Source: Chlamydomonas reinhardtii
Taxonomy: Eukaryota; Chlorophyta; Chlorophyceae; Chlamydomonadales; Chlamydomonadaceae
DNA length: 64,000 bases
Assembly: GCF_000002595.2 (NCBI RefSeq)
Contig: NC_057015.1
Span: forward strand, 8,859,084 to 8,923,083
Direction: 5' to 3'
Part shown: positions 47,194-60,017 of the stretch, one piece after another
Position numbering within the stretch: position 1 is the first letter of the stretch
How the letters are laid out: every line of letters starts with the position of its first letter
The notes under the pieces: model-generated
Told to the model about the DNA's origin: nothing
The model's input: only the letters and a program-made list of their open reading frames with translations
Databases searched by the model: none
Program-made: the position numbers and the translations under genes

Positions 47194-50100
47194 ATGACAG
47201 CAGCTGCTGCTGACCGCTATGAGCGGGGTTGCTGCATCGGGAGAGGGTCATTTGGCGATGTTTACGAGGGGTAAGCCGCACTGACTGGTCGTGTAAAAGG
47301 ACCATTCGATGATAGTGCTGGGTGCTCTGGTGCCCAGCAGGCGGGTCCTGTCAAACCAGCTCACTGACCTCCGTGCCCCTGCGTGATGCCACTCGACCCT
47401 TTCAACAGCTTGGACACCGTGACGGGACAGCAGGTCGCGATCAAGGTTATCGACCTGGATGACGTGTAAGTGTGTGCATTTGTGGTCAAGGCTGCTTAAC
47501 ATGGGAATAGTGTCTCGCGAACAGCTCTGAAACCCTGACGCGCACTGGTGGCAGGTGCGGGTATGGGGTGATGCCGGTGATGCCCCTCCCCTCGGTAGTA
47601 CGTGCCCGTACCATAACAGCATACTTGTGTGCGTCTCCTTGTTACCCGTATGCAGGGAGGATGACATCCAGGATATTCACAGGGTAAGCTTTCCCAGCGT
47701 CGACGGACCCTGAACAAAGTGGGCGAGCTTACAGCCTTCTGTACAACATGACCACCCTGCCACCCCCGTTCTCTTGAGCCGCGCCCCAACGCCTCATCCT
47801 CTCGGCCCATCACCACCACCACCCGCTTCATGTCGACCACCACTAACACCGCGTCCAACACCACCACAACTTCCAACAACACCACAGGAGATCCAGGCCT
47901 TGGCCGGCTGCAAGTGCCGCAACATCACCGAGTACTACGGCTCCGTGCTGCGGCCCGGCAGCGCCGAGCTGCACATCATCATGGAGCTCATGGCCTGTAG
48001 CGTGGCGGACCTGGTGAGGGGCGAGGAGCGGAGGGCTGGGGGAGAGGAGGGTAGTTCATTCCCAACCTGACCAAACCAAGACTGAAGGGGCAGAGGAGAG
48101 CAGAGGAGGGGAGAGGACGAAGTGGCTACGCCAGGATTGTGTTGCGGTTTGCGAGGATTTGCCTCTGCGGCGAATCAATGCTGCGCTGGACTGCACGGCG
48201 ACGAGTGTGGCGGTGGTGGGGCTGTTGCCATCTGGCCGCGGCGCGGTGGGCGAAGGCAGAAGGGGAGTATCCTGCCACGCCCACCGCCTGACACGCTCAC
48301 ACGCCGCAGGTGCACCACGGGCCGCTGGACGAGGCGTCCATAGCCTATGTGCTGGCGCAGGTGCGGAGGGGGGCGCGGCCCGTTCCAGTCTGGCGCTGGG
48401 CCAGTGGGCTGTAGTCGGGTCCCAGGGAGGCAGGGACGGGTCATGGAGCGCTCGTACGAGATGGGGGTTCAGCACAGCTGTGCGTGTGCGTTTGTGCTCG
48501 TGAAGATATAAATGGGTTCCGCAGACTGCGTTTTACCGCGGCACATGCGGGCGCGCGTAACGTTGCACCGCCGCCTGCGCTGGCCGCTGGGCTGTATGCC
48601 GATGTGTTGGCAGGGGCCGCTCACCCCCCGCCCCACTCCCCAAACCAACTCAACCCGCCATGCCTGGGACCCCGCCCCTTCCCGGTCCGTGCTGTGCACG
48701 ACGCAGGTGCTGAATGCGCTGGTGTATCTGCACAACGAGCACCGGATCCACCGGGACGTGAAGGCCGCCAACATCCTGCTGTCGCGCGGCGGCGACGTGA
48801 AGATCACGGACTTTGGCGTGAGCGGCCAGCTGAGCGGCACGCTGGGCTACCGGCGGAAGACGTTTGTGGGCACGCCCTTCTGGATGGCGCCCGAGGTGGG
48901 GGTCATTGTGTGGGGGCTGGGCTGTGGACAGGGGACGCCTGGTATCGAGGGGTGGCGTGCGACCGGACCGTAGCACACGGGCGACGACCGCATCGCCCGC
49001 AGCTGCGTAGCCGCCCGCCACCCACCATACCACCGCCTTGTCCTCTCGAACACACGCACAGGTGATTGACACGAGCGAGGAGGGCTACAGCGAGAAGGCG
49101 GACGTGTGGAGCCTGGGCATCACCGCCATAGAGATGGCCACGGGCTCGCCGCCGCACTCCTCGCTGCACCCCATGCGAGTGCTGTTCCTCATCCCCAAGG
49201 GCCCGCCGCCGGCCCTGGAGGGCGACGCCTTCTCGCCCGAGCTCAAGGACTTTGTGGCCACCTGCCTCAGGAAGGACCCCGCGGCTCGGCCGGCGGCGCG
49301 GGTGAGAAGGGCGGAGGGGATGTTGGGGCCTAGGGGGGCGGGCATGGCTTGGCCCGGGAAGGGAGGAGGGCTGGCGGGGGAGGACGTTGCATTGGCTTGG
49401 CGTCACGTTCCTTCCACAGACAACAGTACCCCGGTGGCCCTCACACCACTTCTCTCTTCATATCAGCCACCATCCCAACCATCCCTGCCCCACCCCACCC
49501 CACCACTTGTCACCCACCGCACCACGCCCCTTGCACACGCCCTGCAGGACCTGCTGGCGCACCCCTTTGTGGCCGCCGCCACCCAGGCGCCCGAGCACCT
49601 GCCGGCCATGGTGGCGGAGCTGGCCCGGCACAAGAAGCCACTGTCCTCCCGCCGCGACGCCGACGAGGCGCTCATCGCCGCCGGCGGCACCATGCCCGCA
49701 TGGGACTTCGGCACCGCGGGCGCCGCCGCCGCAGCGCGCGGCAAGGCGGCCGCCGCTGCCGCGGCGGCGGTGGCGGCTGCGCCGCCGGCGGGCACGGTCC
49801 GCGCCATGGCCGCGGCGATCAGCGCCGCCAGCTCGGGCGGGACCATCCGCGGCGGCGCGGGGGCGGAGGCGCTACGGGAGACGCTGCGCGCCTCCGGCTC
49901 GGCGGCGGCGGGCGCGGCGGCGGCGCGTGTGGAGACCATCAGCCGTACGGCGGGCGTGGCGCTGAAGGAAGCCCTGGCGGCGGCGAACGGCAGCGGCAGT
50001 GCCGGCGGGAGCGGCGGCGGCAGCGCGCCCAGCACCGGCACGCTGCGCCACACCAACGGCAGCGCGGCTGGGCCCATGCCGCCGGCAGTACCCGGGCAGT

Positions 50101-52189
50101 ACGACAGCCTGGTGCTGCCGGCGCCGCCGGCTTCGTTGCCGCCGGCGTCAGCCGGCGGCGCGCCGGCGCTGTTCATGTCAGGCAACGGCGGCGGCGGCGC
50201 AGTGGGAGCCGTGAGCTCGCCGCCGCGGGGGCTGCCGCGGGGTGCGCCCCCGCCGGCTGCAAAGTTCGCCACGATGTCGACGGCGGAGGCTCGGATGTAC
50301 CGGGACCTGATGGGCCGGGGCGCCGGCGCCGGCGCTGGCGCCACCAACACCTCTTCCGTGGGCGTCAGCAGCGGCAGCGTGGGCGGTGGAGGCGGCGCGG
50401 GCGGCGCGGCAGGCACGTCGATGGGCGGCGACGGGCACAGCGGCACGGTGGTGGCGGCGGGCCTGGCGCGGAATAGCCTGTCGGTGGGCACGGGCGCGAC
50501 GGTGGGGCCGGCGGCGAGCAAGGCGGCGAACAGGTGCGCGGGGGCGGGATGGAGTGTGAATGGTTGGGGCGGATCGCGCTCGAGCGGGCACCATGTGGCT
50601 TTGAAGGGGGTGTTATATGGCCCCAAGTTTAATGGTAGGTCCCATGGAGGAGTCTATCCAAGCCTGCCATAGCCCATGGTCAAGCTTGAGGGGCATCTTA
50701 CGACGCACGCTTGCCCTTCCCTGCCTCGCTTTTCCCTTGACAAGGTATGCGGCGGCGCCGGCCTTCTCCATCAGCTCCGACGACAGCAGCCAGCAGCAGC
50801 AGCCGAGCCTGCCGGGCGCGGAGGGCAGCGGCGGCGGCTCCGTCACCTCGCCCTCCGCAGCAGCGGCTGCCGCGACCGCCTCCGCCGGAGCCCTGGCCGA
50901 CGGCTACGGTACTGTGCAGTCGCGGCCGGCGGGGGCGGGCGCGGGTGCGGGTGCGGGCGCTGGCAGCGACAGCGCTTCCGCCTCCGCGGCGCCGTCTGGC
51001 TCGTTGCGGTCAACCAGCGCTACGACCACCACCACCAGCGGCAACGGCGCGGGCGCGGCGGGGCCGTCGGCATACGGTACCGTGCAGTCCCGGAAACAGG
51101 TACGCGTGCGCGCCACACGCCGCGGCAGACCACACAAGATAATACGGCTGGGCGTCTTCTTGCACCCCACACGCTTTCCTTTCGTGGTGTTGAACCATCC
51201 CTTACCCAATCTTGTTTTGCGTCGCAGGTGGAGGCAGGGCCATCCAGCGGCGCGCCCAGCGGTTCTGCCGGCGCGGCCGCCGCTCACACGGGCACGTTGC
51301 TGCTTGACAGCTCCGCTCTGGCGGGGCTGGTGGCGCGGGAGGGCAGCCCGGCGGAGAGCGGCGCGGTGCTGAGCCGGCTGCTGGGCCCTTGCGCGCGCTC
51401 CGCCTTCAACAGCGCGGACAAGGCCAGCCAGGCGGCGCTGGCAGGCGTGCTGAGCGGGCTGGGGCAGCTGGAGAAGATGGTGGGTGGCGCATAGGAGAGA
51501 GGGCTTGGTGGGGGAGAGGGAGAGGGCCGTTTATGAAGTACGGAGGGGAAAGGGGGTTGGGGCTGGGGTTGGGGGAAATGGATGGCGAGGCCGCTGTGTT
51601 GTTGATGGCGTTCAGCATGGCGCGGGGCTGGCAGCCGGAGCCTGCGTTGAGAGGCAGCAGCAGGAAGGGCGGGAAGCACTGCTTGAGGATACAGGCACTG
51701 GATATGGGTAGCGGAACCCACTTGCGTAACTAGTCATAGCTCAACGACCCGATCCTCAACCCCTCCCCAACCCCCACCTGCACTGCTCAGATGCCGGGCG
51801 CCAGCTACCGGCTGGTCCAGGAGCTGTTGGTGCGCCTCAGCTGCAGCGCCGAGCCCACACTGGAGCCGCTGCGGGCCTCAGCCATCGGCCTCTACGCCAC
51901 CGCCGCATCCGCCTCCGCCCCGGCCTCCGCCGCTGCCACAGCGGTCCGCGGGGAGGGCGCCGCTGCGCAGCCGCCGGCGGCGCCGGCCGCCGCCGGCGCG
52001 GCGTTGGGCGGTGTGCCGCGGGCGGTGCCGGACTTGGGGCCTCTGGGCGAGTTCCTGCTGGGGCGCTGGCGCGAGGAGGAGGCGCACGAGGTGGCGCTGC
52101 TGGCGCGGAGCCAGACCGCAGGGGCGGCGGCCGCGGCGGGGCTGGGCATGGGCGCGCCGTCTGGGACTGGTGGCAGCGTACGGCGGTGA
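47194..52189 (+). CDS. STE20/GCK-type serine/threonine protein kinase
   Basis: Eleven phase-consistent exons: 47194-47270 (start, [12 protein letters not shown]), 47409-47465, 47656-47683, 47888-48013, 48310-48360, 48707-48895, 49062-49301, 49548-50533, 50745-51099, 51228-51479, 51791-52189; 919 residues. All kinase landmarks are present: glycine loop GRGSFG 16-21, [10 protein letters not shown] with Lys38, alphaC Glu55, HRDVKAAN 128-135, DFG 148-150 and GTPFWMAPE 168-176, then [16 protein letters not shown] and HPFV. The GTPFWMAPE signature and the short N-terminus place it among germinal-centre kinases (MST3/SOK1-like, Arabidopsis SIK1-like), which act upstream of MAPK or Hippo-type modules. 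The regulatory C-terminus of about 650 residues is Ala/Gly/Ser-rich. It ends in two helical islands, [20 protein letters not shown] and [19 protein letters not shown], probably a dimerisation or partner-binding region. No poly(A) signal was found nearby. Confidence 0.94.
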
Positions 52190-53746
52190 CAGTGGCAGCG
52201 GCAGCGGTCGTGATGACGATGGTGCAGGAGCTCTGTAGCTCTGTAGCGGCTTTGGACTACAGCCTGCGCCTGCGGAGCTGCGGCTGGAAGACGAGCAGGG
52301 CCGGCGGGTTGTGTGGAGCGAAGGGGCGCGCGTGCAGGTCTGAATGCGAATTTTGTATGCGGGATGAGGACCGAAACGGCGACCCCGGCACGGCTGTGTG
52401 GTGCAGCAGCCATAGGCGTGGAAGCGGAGGCGTGAGGAGATGATGCGTTGTTCCGGCGCTGGCGCTGTGCTGCGGCGCTGGCGTGGCGTCGCTGTGCAGC
52501 TCGCGCGCGGAGGTGCTGGCAGCTGCAGTAGTGGTCTGAATTACATTGTATGCGGCGATGGCGGAGTGCAGGCAAGGCCGCCTTAATGGACTTGCGCGAT
52601 TGACGGTGACAGTGCTCGGTGGCGGGGTATACAGAAGGATAGGCCCCGCAGGCTACATGGTTGGGTTAACAGCGGCAGGCGAGGTGGCTGGGCCTAGCCG
52701 GCCTGACGGTGACTTGCTGACTTGGTGCGGGTGAGGCCGAGGCCGCCGCGGTGGGTGGACGTAATGGCTCAGTCGGGGCAGGAGCCGCCGCAGGGCACTC
52801 AGCTGAGACAAGGGCGGCGGCGGCAGCCGTAGTGTGAATGGACGTGACCGTGTGTCAGGGACTGATCTTTAGTGTGTTGCAACGGCCGCGTCTGAGCTGA
52901 GATTTAGGAGACGGCATAAGCATTTAGAGATAACTGGCTTTGCCTTCACGCTTTTTCGCGCGCTTAATAGTCGCCTGGTGGCCTAGCGGCATTCACCGCA
53001 TATCGGTAGTGCAGGGCTCGGCAATTTTAGCGCTTGCAGCACAGAAGCGTGTGTGTGCACTACATGTGCCCTGCGCTGGTAGCAGACGTGGTGAGAGCAG
53101 GCGGCAGCCGGCAGGGGGTTCCTTTTTTGTGCAGCAGTGCGTTGCGGGTCACGCATGGCGAGTGGCGTACGCGGTCGCCCGACGTATTCTGCACACCTTC
53201 CATTGCTGGTCGCTCGGCAGGCGGGTGACTGGGACCGCAGCCTTAGGGACATTCATATGGCGCCGGGACTCTTGCGCATGATCTCCGTCGCATGGGCGGT
53301 GCAGGCGCCGGTCAGGGTGGCTCGTCCAACATACGTGGAGAGTGACATTCTACGTTGTTCACATAACCTGCTGATTTCAGGTCAGGGTGGCTAGCGTGTG
53401 GTTGTGGTGGTGCTGGTGTGTGGCATGACACGCAGTGCTGGCTGTAGGGATATAGGGCGCACGTTAGGGGCAGGGCGAACCTGCATGCGTTGCCGCAACT
53501 GCATTAGGCGCTGTCGCCAATGCCCAACATGTATCGTATGTAGCATTTGTGAGTCCTGACCGCCAGCTTGGACCCAATTCTGAAATTGGCCCATCGCGGG
53601 GCCCTTCAGAACAAAGCACGAAATCAAGAAAGCCCGCCTGCCTCACCGCGACACCGCCTCGACACCACCATTGATTCAACGTCATTCCTTTTGGCCATGC
53701 CCAACAGCATTCCTTCCCAGTCTAAGTCTCTCAGGTCTTCAGCTCA
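52190..53746. other. Intergenic between convergent genes
   Basis: About 1.56 kb holding the 3' UTRs of the STE20 kinase (plus) and ELOF1 gene (minus). No exon is supported and no plus-strand TGTAA was found. A minus-strand TGTAA occurs near 52541, which is very far from the ELOF1 stop. Confidence 0.55.
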
Positions 53747-56159
53747 TCAGTCCTCGTCCTCAACCCCAAACGCTCGGATAGCGGCCTGCTGTCGCTCCAC
53801 CTCGGTCTGCCGCCTGGGCCGCCCACCCGACCCCACACTGCCACCGTCCAGGCTCTGCCGCCTGGGCCGCCCACCCGACCCCACACTGCCACCGTCCAGA
53901 CGCATCCGCCGCGGCACATCACTACCACCACCACCACTGCCATCCAGGGTGCTCTGGCGAGACCCGCCGCCGGCATCTCCACCATACACTTCTTCCACAC
54001 TTCCGTACGCCCCAGTACCGGAAGTATCGCCATAGGCGCCGTACGCGCCGCCGTACACGCCGCCGTACACGCCGCCACCACCGTACGCTCCCAAGCCCGC
54101 CGGCGCCACCACCAGGTCATCACCGCCGCCCGCCACCTCTGCGCCAGCGCCGCCGCCGCCACTTGCCGCCAGCTGTGGTGGCTGTTGCGCAGACTGCGGC
54201 TGCGGTTGCGGCTGCAGCTGCAGCTGCTGCGGCTGCGGCTGCTGCGGCTGCGGCTGCTGGCGTTGCAACTGCTGCCGCTGCCACTGGTGACGAAGTGAGC
54301 CTGGCGGTCCAGCCGCCACCACGGCACTCGCGGCGCCGCCGCTACCGCTAGCGCCGCCAGCAAGGGGGGTGCTGCTGGCGACCACTGGCGGCGGCGAGGA
54401 CAGTTCTGGAAGGCCTGACATGACGGTAACGGCGCCGCCGCCGCCGCCGCCGCCGCGGCCGCCACCGCCACCAACGGCATGGGTGTTCCCGAGTGATGAC
54501 ATTCTTCGCAGGCGATGCAGCCGATGCGGCTGCGTATCAGTAGCAGGAGGGGAAGCAGTGCCGGCGCCGCCTCCAGAAGCCTCAGCCGGCCGTGCCTGGG
54601 CCGCCACTGCTGCTGCTGCTCGCTTGCCAGGAGACATGTGCACGCGGTTGCTGGCCGCGGGCCCAGCGGCGCCCACGCCTCCACTACTGCCGCCACGGGC
54701 CGCCGCAGCCGCTGCTTCCTTGTCTTCAGAGCTGCTGCTCGGCGCGATTCGCTGCCGATGCTGCTGCCGCCATGCTCCCGCAGCGGTCAGATCCCTGGCT
54801 GTGTCATCCGCCCCGAAGCCGCCGCCGCCACCAGCGGCCCCGCCGCCAGGACCAGTGCCACGCGTGCCATCCTGCCAGCCGCCTTCGTCATCACCCGCCC
54901 CCTCGGGCCCAGCGCCCGCCTCCGGCTCCTCCACAGCCTCCTCCACGCCACCAACCTCACCACCGCCCCGTCCAGGGCCGCCACCCAGCCCCGCCACCGC
55001 GCCCTCAGATCCGTCGTACCCGCCCACCAGCCCGCCGCCGCCGCCGCCCTGAGGCAACTGGTGCGCCTGCAGCTGCTGGTACTGAGCCCGCAGCGCGGGG
55101 GCCGGGGCGGGCGCCGGGGCGGCGGTGGCGAGGGGCTCCTGCGCAGCAGCACACACAGGGTGGGGGCCAAGTCGGAATTGGGTCGGTACAATCACACACT
55201 AGCGAATGAGGCTTGGAGACGTAAGGACCGGCCAGACGCAGTTGCGCTGCTGTGTGAGAGCGCACGTGCTTAGTGCAGGACCAGTAAGCAAGCCCTAGCG
55301 TGCATTCAGTTGTGAGCAGGAGGCCTTGCGGCAGTCGCAACCTCACGGCACACAGCTGCTTCCTCCGTGCGGTTGCCACCCTTCCCCGAGTCACGGACCT
55401 ACCGTCTGACCCCGCACGCCCCAACTGCCCTCGCCCCACATCGCAGCAATGTGAGTGCCTGTGAACCGACTACCGCTGATCCGGGGCCCCGCGCCCCGCC
55501 CCGCCCCCATGCCCCATCCCCATCCCCATCCCCATCCCATCCCCGTTTGCGCACCTGCAACGCCACCGCCTCCTCACACTCATCCAACCACTCGTGGTAC
55601 ACGTCTACAGGGTCCGTCAGGGCCCTGGCGGGCGGATGAGATGGAGGTGAGGGACGAGGTCAGGAGGGTCGTGCGGCGTCAGGGAGGTGCGGGCAAGGGT
55701 ACGGAGGGGTGAGGCTCCTCAACACGTACCTATGGCCCGCACCCTTACGCCACGTGCCCTGTCCTGCACGCTTGCCACATGCCCTGTCCTGCACTCTTAC
55801 GCCACATGCCCTGTCCTTTTCTCCTCAGCGCCAAGCTCCTCCCGCCCCCCCCCCGGCCCCCCCTTCTTCCCTGACGCTGCCTCAACCTAGCATAGCACCT
55901 GTCAACCCCTCGCCCCTCCACCCTCTTCCGCACCCACATACCCCGCACCCCCTCACCGGCACACGGTGTTGAAGCCCATGCCGCACGCGCCGCAACGCAC
56001 ACTGGCTCGGCCAAGGTCGCGCTTCAGCTCGCAGGTCACCGCGCCCTTGGCATTACAGAAGGGGCACTCGAACCGACTCGGAAGTGTGGTGCGAGCCCGC
56101 TTGGCTGCCGCGGCGGCCTGCGCAATCGCGTGGCTGCCTTTGCTCTTGCGCTTGCCCAT
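53747..56159 (-). CDS. ELOF1: Transcription elongation factor ELOF1/Elf1 with long C-terminal extension
   Basis: Three phase-consistent exons: 55957-56159 (start, MGKRKSKGSHAIAQ), 55555-55624, 53747-55138; 554 residues. The first 90 residues are a complete Elf1 domain: basic MGKRKSK start, LPSRFECPFCNAKGAVTCEL, then VRCGACGMGF, giving the four zinc-binding cysteines, then LTDPVDVYHEWLDECEEAV. Elf1 rides with RNA polymerase II in the nucleus and helps it pass nucleosomes and DNA lesions. The family is normally about 80-150 residues. Here the last exon adds some 463 residues, Gly/Ala/Gln-rich, with acidic stretches (VEEAVEEPEAGAGPEGAG), YGG repeats (GGVYGGVYGGAYGAYG) and basic RPRRQ repeats. 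Without splicing of the second intron a short tail of about 50 residues would result, so two isoforms are possible. Shares a 320-base promoter with the next gene. Confidence 0.9.
53807..53902 (-). repeat. 48-bp coding tandem repeat
   Basis: Two head-to-tail copies of a 48-base unit (starts 53807 and 53855) encode DGGSVGSGGRPRRQ plus two linking residues, near the C-terminus of the extended ELOF1 protein. Confidence 0.9.
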
Positions 56160-56479
56160 CGCCAAAAATGTTGCTGGGACAGACCCGTGGGACCCCCGCT
56201 TGGTCGAGCCGGTAGCAGTCTCAAACAGTGTCGGGACCAGCGGTCGTGCTTGCTTATGGGGCAAACAAATGCTGCTAAGTGAGCCGCGTCCCCGCCTATA
56301 CGAGAGCGATGAGTTGACCGGCGATGAGTCAAAGCCCGTACGGTACGCGGTGTTGGCCAGGGGATGGAGGGCATGAGCTTGGCGCTATTCCGCTCTTGAC
56401 AAACTAACCACATCGCCCACAACTCTAGTCACCGCACACAACACCGAAACAGGCGTTCGTATCCTCCGTCCTCCACAAC
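56160..56479. promoter_or_regulatory. Bidirectional promoter, ELOF1 and 139-residue protein
   Basis: The two start codons point away from each other with 320 bases between, which must contain both 5' leaders and promoters. No TATA-like element is obvious. Confidence 0.7.
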
Positions 56480-59123
56480 ATGGTCGAGGTGAGCAGCGGT
56501 GCGAGGCAGGGCGAGGCAGGGCGTGCGTGCGCGTGCGTCGTGCGCTCTGGCTGGGCGCGCTGCCGCTCTGCAGCGCGCACTGCAGCAGCTCCTGAGAGCG
56601 GTTCGGCTCGCCAGTGCTGGGGTGGCAGCGGTCAACGGGGTCAAAGGCTGGAATGGAAGAGCGTGGCAGCAGCGACCCGCGGCCAATGCGTCACCGAGGG
56701 ACGCGCCTCCACGAGACATGCGTGTGGCACGCAGCCCTCCTGAGCTCAGCCTTTGCAAGCGCGGGCCCGGCAGGGGTTGGTGACGGCGTGTGGCTCTGCC
56801 CCCTCGGTTACACCGTGCGGTGACACCTTGTCGCCGCCGCCAACGCGTCGTTGGCCACCCGCCCCCGCCATTACATGCGCGCCCCTGCAGACCCGCGCCC
56901 AGGCCCAGGGCAAGCCGCTCAAGAAGCCCGGCGCCTACAACACAGACGCCTACTACCAGGTGCGTGGTTGCGTGGATGCGTGGGTGCGTGGGTGGGTAAG
57001 TGTAGGCAGGCAGGGGGCCGCGCATGCGTGGGTGAGCCACGGTGCACGAGTACGTGAGGAGCCTGACTGACCTGCGCCGCCACGACGGTCCTACCTAACT
57101 CGCGACACCGCTGTCCACGAACCGGAAGCCCTTCCCGCTTCCTTACCTTGTTGACCTGTTGTCCACGCCTTCACTTACATTCGACCACCAGCGCACTTTG
57201 CCCAGCTATGACGTCTGTGATCATGCCATCCACCTATGCCCCAAATACCCACAATACCACAAACCACGTACACATTTGCTCGCTGTTACTCGCAACCACA
57301 CACGACGGGGAGCCTGCAGGAGAAGGATGAGGGTTACGGCGATGTGGGCGTGGACCAGGTGTGTGTGTGTGTATGTATGGTTGTAGTGTGTGAGCGTGTG
57401 GTTGTAGTGTGTGTGCGTGTGGTTGGTGTGTGTGTGTGTGGGGGGGGGTGCGATGAAGGGGGTGTGGGGCGGTGCGACTGCGATCATGGGGGTCGCTGCA
57501 GTTTGCTCCTACTACGGAGCAACAGCCTTGAGTGGCCCTCACCTGCTCCGCAACCCGGCCACCGCCACCGCTGCTGTGCAGGAGCCTGACGCCGGCGCCA
57601 TTGACAACCCCAGTGACCCCGACTTCAAGGTGCGTGTGCGGCTGTGCGGCGGGCGTAAGTGCCGGTTTCCGCGCGTGAGGGCGAGTGTGGCCGTGTGCGT
57701 TTGTGTACGTGACCCTGGGGTCCCTGGGGAGATGACTGGCATCGTGCGTGTGTGTCGTCCGTAGGCTGCGCGGGTGTGCTGATGTGGATGGCCCGTGTGG
57801 CCTTGAGTAACCCTGACTTGCACAAGCACACATACTGCCCACATGTACATCAACAAAGATGAATAAAGGCACGTATTGGAGAAGGCAAGAGCACGACGTC
57901 GTTGAGGCATATATGCACGTGTGCGCACGCCCTCTCGCGTCATGCGCCCCCCCCCCCTCCGTGTGCTCCGCTGCACGTGCAGGTGTCGGCGGCGGAGGTG
58001 GCGGGTGCCACGGAGGAGGCCACACGCGACCCCGAGGGACGTGAGTGCAGGGGGGCGGGCACAGGGGTAACGTGCGCGCGCCCAGCTGCCGTGCCGGGTG
58101 TGTTGTTGAAAAGGCGTAAGGTTGGACGCTTGGCATATGTGTGTGCATTTCGCTCTTATGACCGGTATGCCCTGGCTCGTTATCATTGACGCGTGTACAA
58201 CACCGTGCGCAACAGTACAACGCCACTTGTACAACCGCCTGGGCATTCCCATCCCGCCCCGCCTCTAGTTACGGTACTTTCATCCCCCCCCCACCACCAC
58301 CACCCACCTTTCCAGGCCGCCCCGGCCCCCCCCCTGCCCCTGCCCCCCCCCCCACCACCACCGCCCCGCCACCGCTGCAGTGGACATGTCCCAACTGAAG
58401 GAGGAGGTGGCGGACCTGCAGCGCCCCGCAGACACCGGTGGGGGCATGGAGGCGCTGTGCGGACACGTGTGCGGCTGTGTGTGTTTTGTGTGTGTTCGAG
58501 CGCTAGCACCCCCTGATTCCCCGGCCTTCAGAGCCTAGCATCCCCACGATGTAAATGTCACCTGCTATAGCCCTCTCGTTCGCGTCTGGCAGCAATAATG
58601 GTCGGACCGGTGCCACGGTCGCCCACACTGTCGACCACCCACATAAACAACGGCGCTTTTTTGTATTCCAAGTCCCAGCGCCTGTTTTTAGTGATGCTGC
58701 GCACACCGAACTCTTGCCCTTGGCCCCCTGTGCCTTCCTCGCACACGCACAGGCGTGGAGGAGCTGGACGCACGCGGCGAGCCGGTGCCCATTGTGGAGG
58801 CGGGCGCACCGGGCGGCGGGCCCAGCATCCAGGAGCAGGTGCGGGGCAGATGGTAGTGGCGGTGGCGGTGGGGGGGCGGGGGGTTGGGCTACGGCGCCAG
58901 CCGAGGTGTGTACAGTCGTCATACAGCAGTGCGCGCGTTTGAAGAAGAGCACAGGGGAAGCAACCACGCATGACTGTGTTGTATGCGTGTGTATGTCTGA
59001 CCCAATCAGCCAACTGTGTTTCCCTGAACTGATTCCCGACTTCCCGACGGTCATATGTCGTACTTGCAGGAGCAAAACGTGGACGCCGGCGAGGACCGCA
59101 CTGCGGAGACCGAGAACGCGTAG
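56480..59123 (+). CDS. Small hydrophilic acidic protein, eight short exons
   Basis: Phase-consistent exons: 56480-56488 (only ATG GTC GAG), 56891-56959, 57320-57358, 57582-57629, 57983-58040, 58381-58437, 58753-58838, 59070-59123; 139 residues from 2.6 kb, so introns make up about 84 percent. The protein is polar and acidic (EKDEGYGDVGVDQ, AIDNPSDPDFK, MSQLKEEVADLQ, QEQNVDAGEDRTAETENA), with Lys only near the start (GKPLKKPGAYN). No cysteine, membrane span or signal peptide. It looks disordered, with one short helix around SQLKEEVADLQ. Family not recognised; a stress- or LEA-like role would be guesswork. The nine-base first exon is the least certain part. Every other junction keeps phase. Confidence 0.72.
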
Positions 59124-60017
59124 AGGGGCGGGTCTGCGGGTGACGGGCGCTGGGGGCCTTATATGCCTGCTAGCTAGCTGGCTGACTGACCATCTGACAG
59201 TGTGGCTCATGACCGACTGCTGTTGACCACACACGACCATAAACGTATGTGTGAGGCACTGTGTGGATGCAAAGGTAGTGCTAAGGGGTTGAGAACGCAT
59301 AGTCAGTCCATAGTTCAGTAGTGGGGCGTAGAGCTGTCGCGTTGAAAGGTGCGGTGGCTCCTGAACACTGCAATCCCGTTGGGGCTGAAGGTAAGAGACA
59401 GAAGCTTGGGTTGCTTTTATTGGTACATCATTACATTGACGTTGGGGCTTGACGACCACGCGTTAACCAGCAGGTCAAACGCACAAAAAACATGTCGGGT
59501 GCGGCACACAGTGCATCACCCTGGCGACACTTCCGCGGTGCCGTATTTGCAAGGGGTTTTTGCAGCCATTGTCTCATTGAAGCTCCCTGACCCCCGCACC
59601 ACTTGGTTCAGCCCGCACAAGTACCCGACACTGCTGAGGCGGCCTCCTTACTCCGGCATTCCGACCCAAGACCCATCCAATCCCCTGTTCCTTGCAACCT
59701 ATCTGCACCTCGGTCAAACGTGCAAGTTCAATACGGTATCTAACGGCCGCCATGACAGCTACAGTAACCTCGGCCCTTCCCCGTGAATAATCCTTCAGTC
59801 GGTTTGTATCACAATGCCGTATCCATGTCAGCTGCATCTCCCCGTTCAACAAGCTGTCTCGACCTGTCAGCTGCACATAGAAGTTACCAAAGCCTAACGA
59901 TGCGCCTTAGCCGTGCTTATCACATGTCGCCGCTGGCCCGTTAGCGCCTGCCCCTCCAGCTGCTGCTGCAGCGCTACACCACCTGCATTATGGCGCCTAC
60001 TCCTGGCATTGAACACA
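59124..60017. other. Intergenic between convergent genes
   Basis: About 0.9 kb containing the 3' UTRs of the 139-residue gene (plus) and of the 963-residue gene (minus). No exon is supported. Confidence 0.6.
59431..59435 (-). terminator. Candidate poly(A) signal TGTAA
   Basis: TTACA on the plus strand, 583 nt after the stop of the minus-strand 963-residue gene; a normal 3' UTR length for this kind of genome. Confidence 0.4.

Noticed and set aside
57355-57450. GT-rich runs as a possible regulatory Z-DNA element
   Set aside because: They lie in an intron just after a donor, as several CA/TG runs do in this window; nothing marks this one as special.
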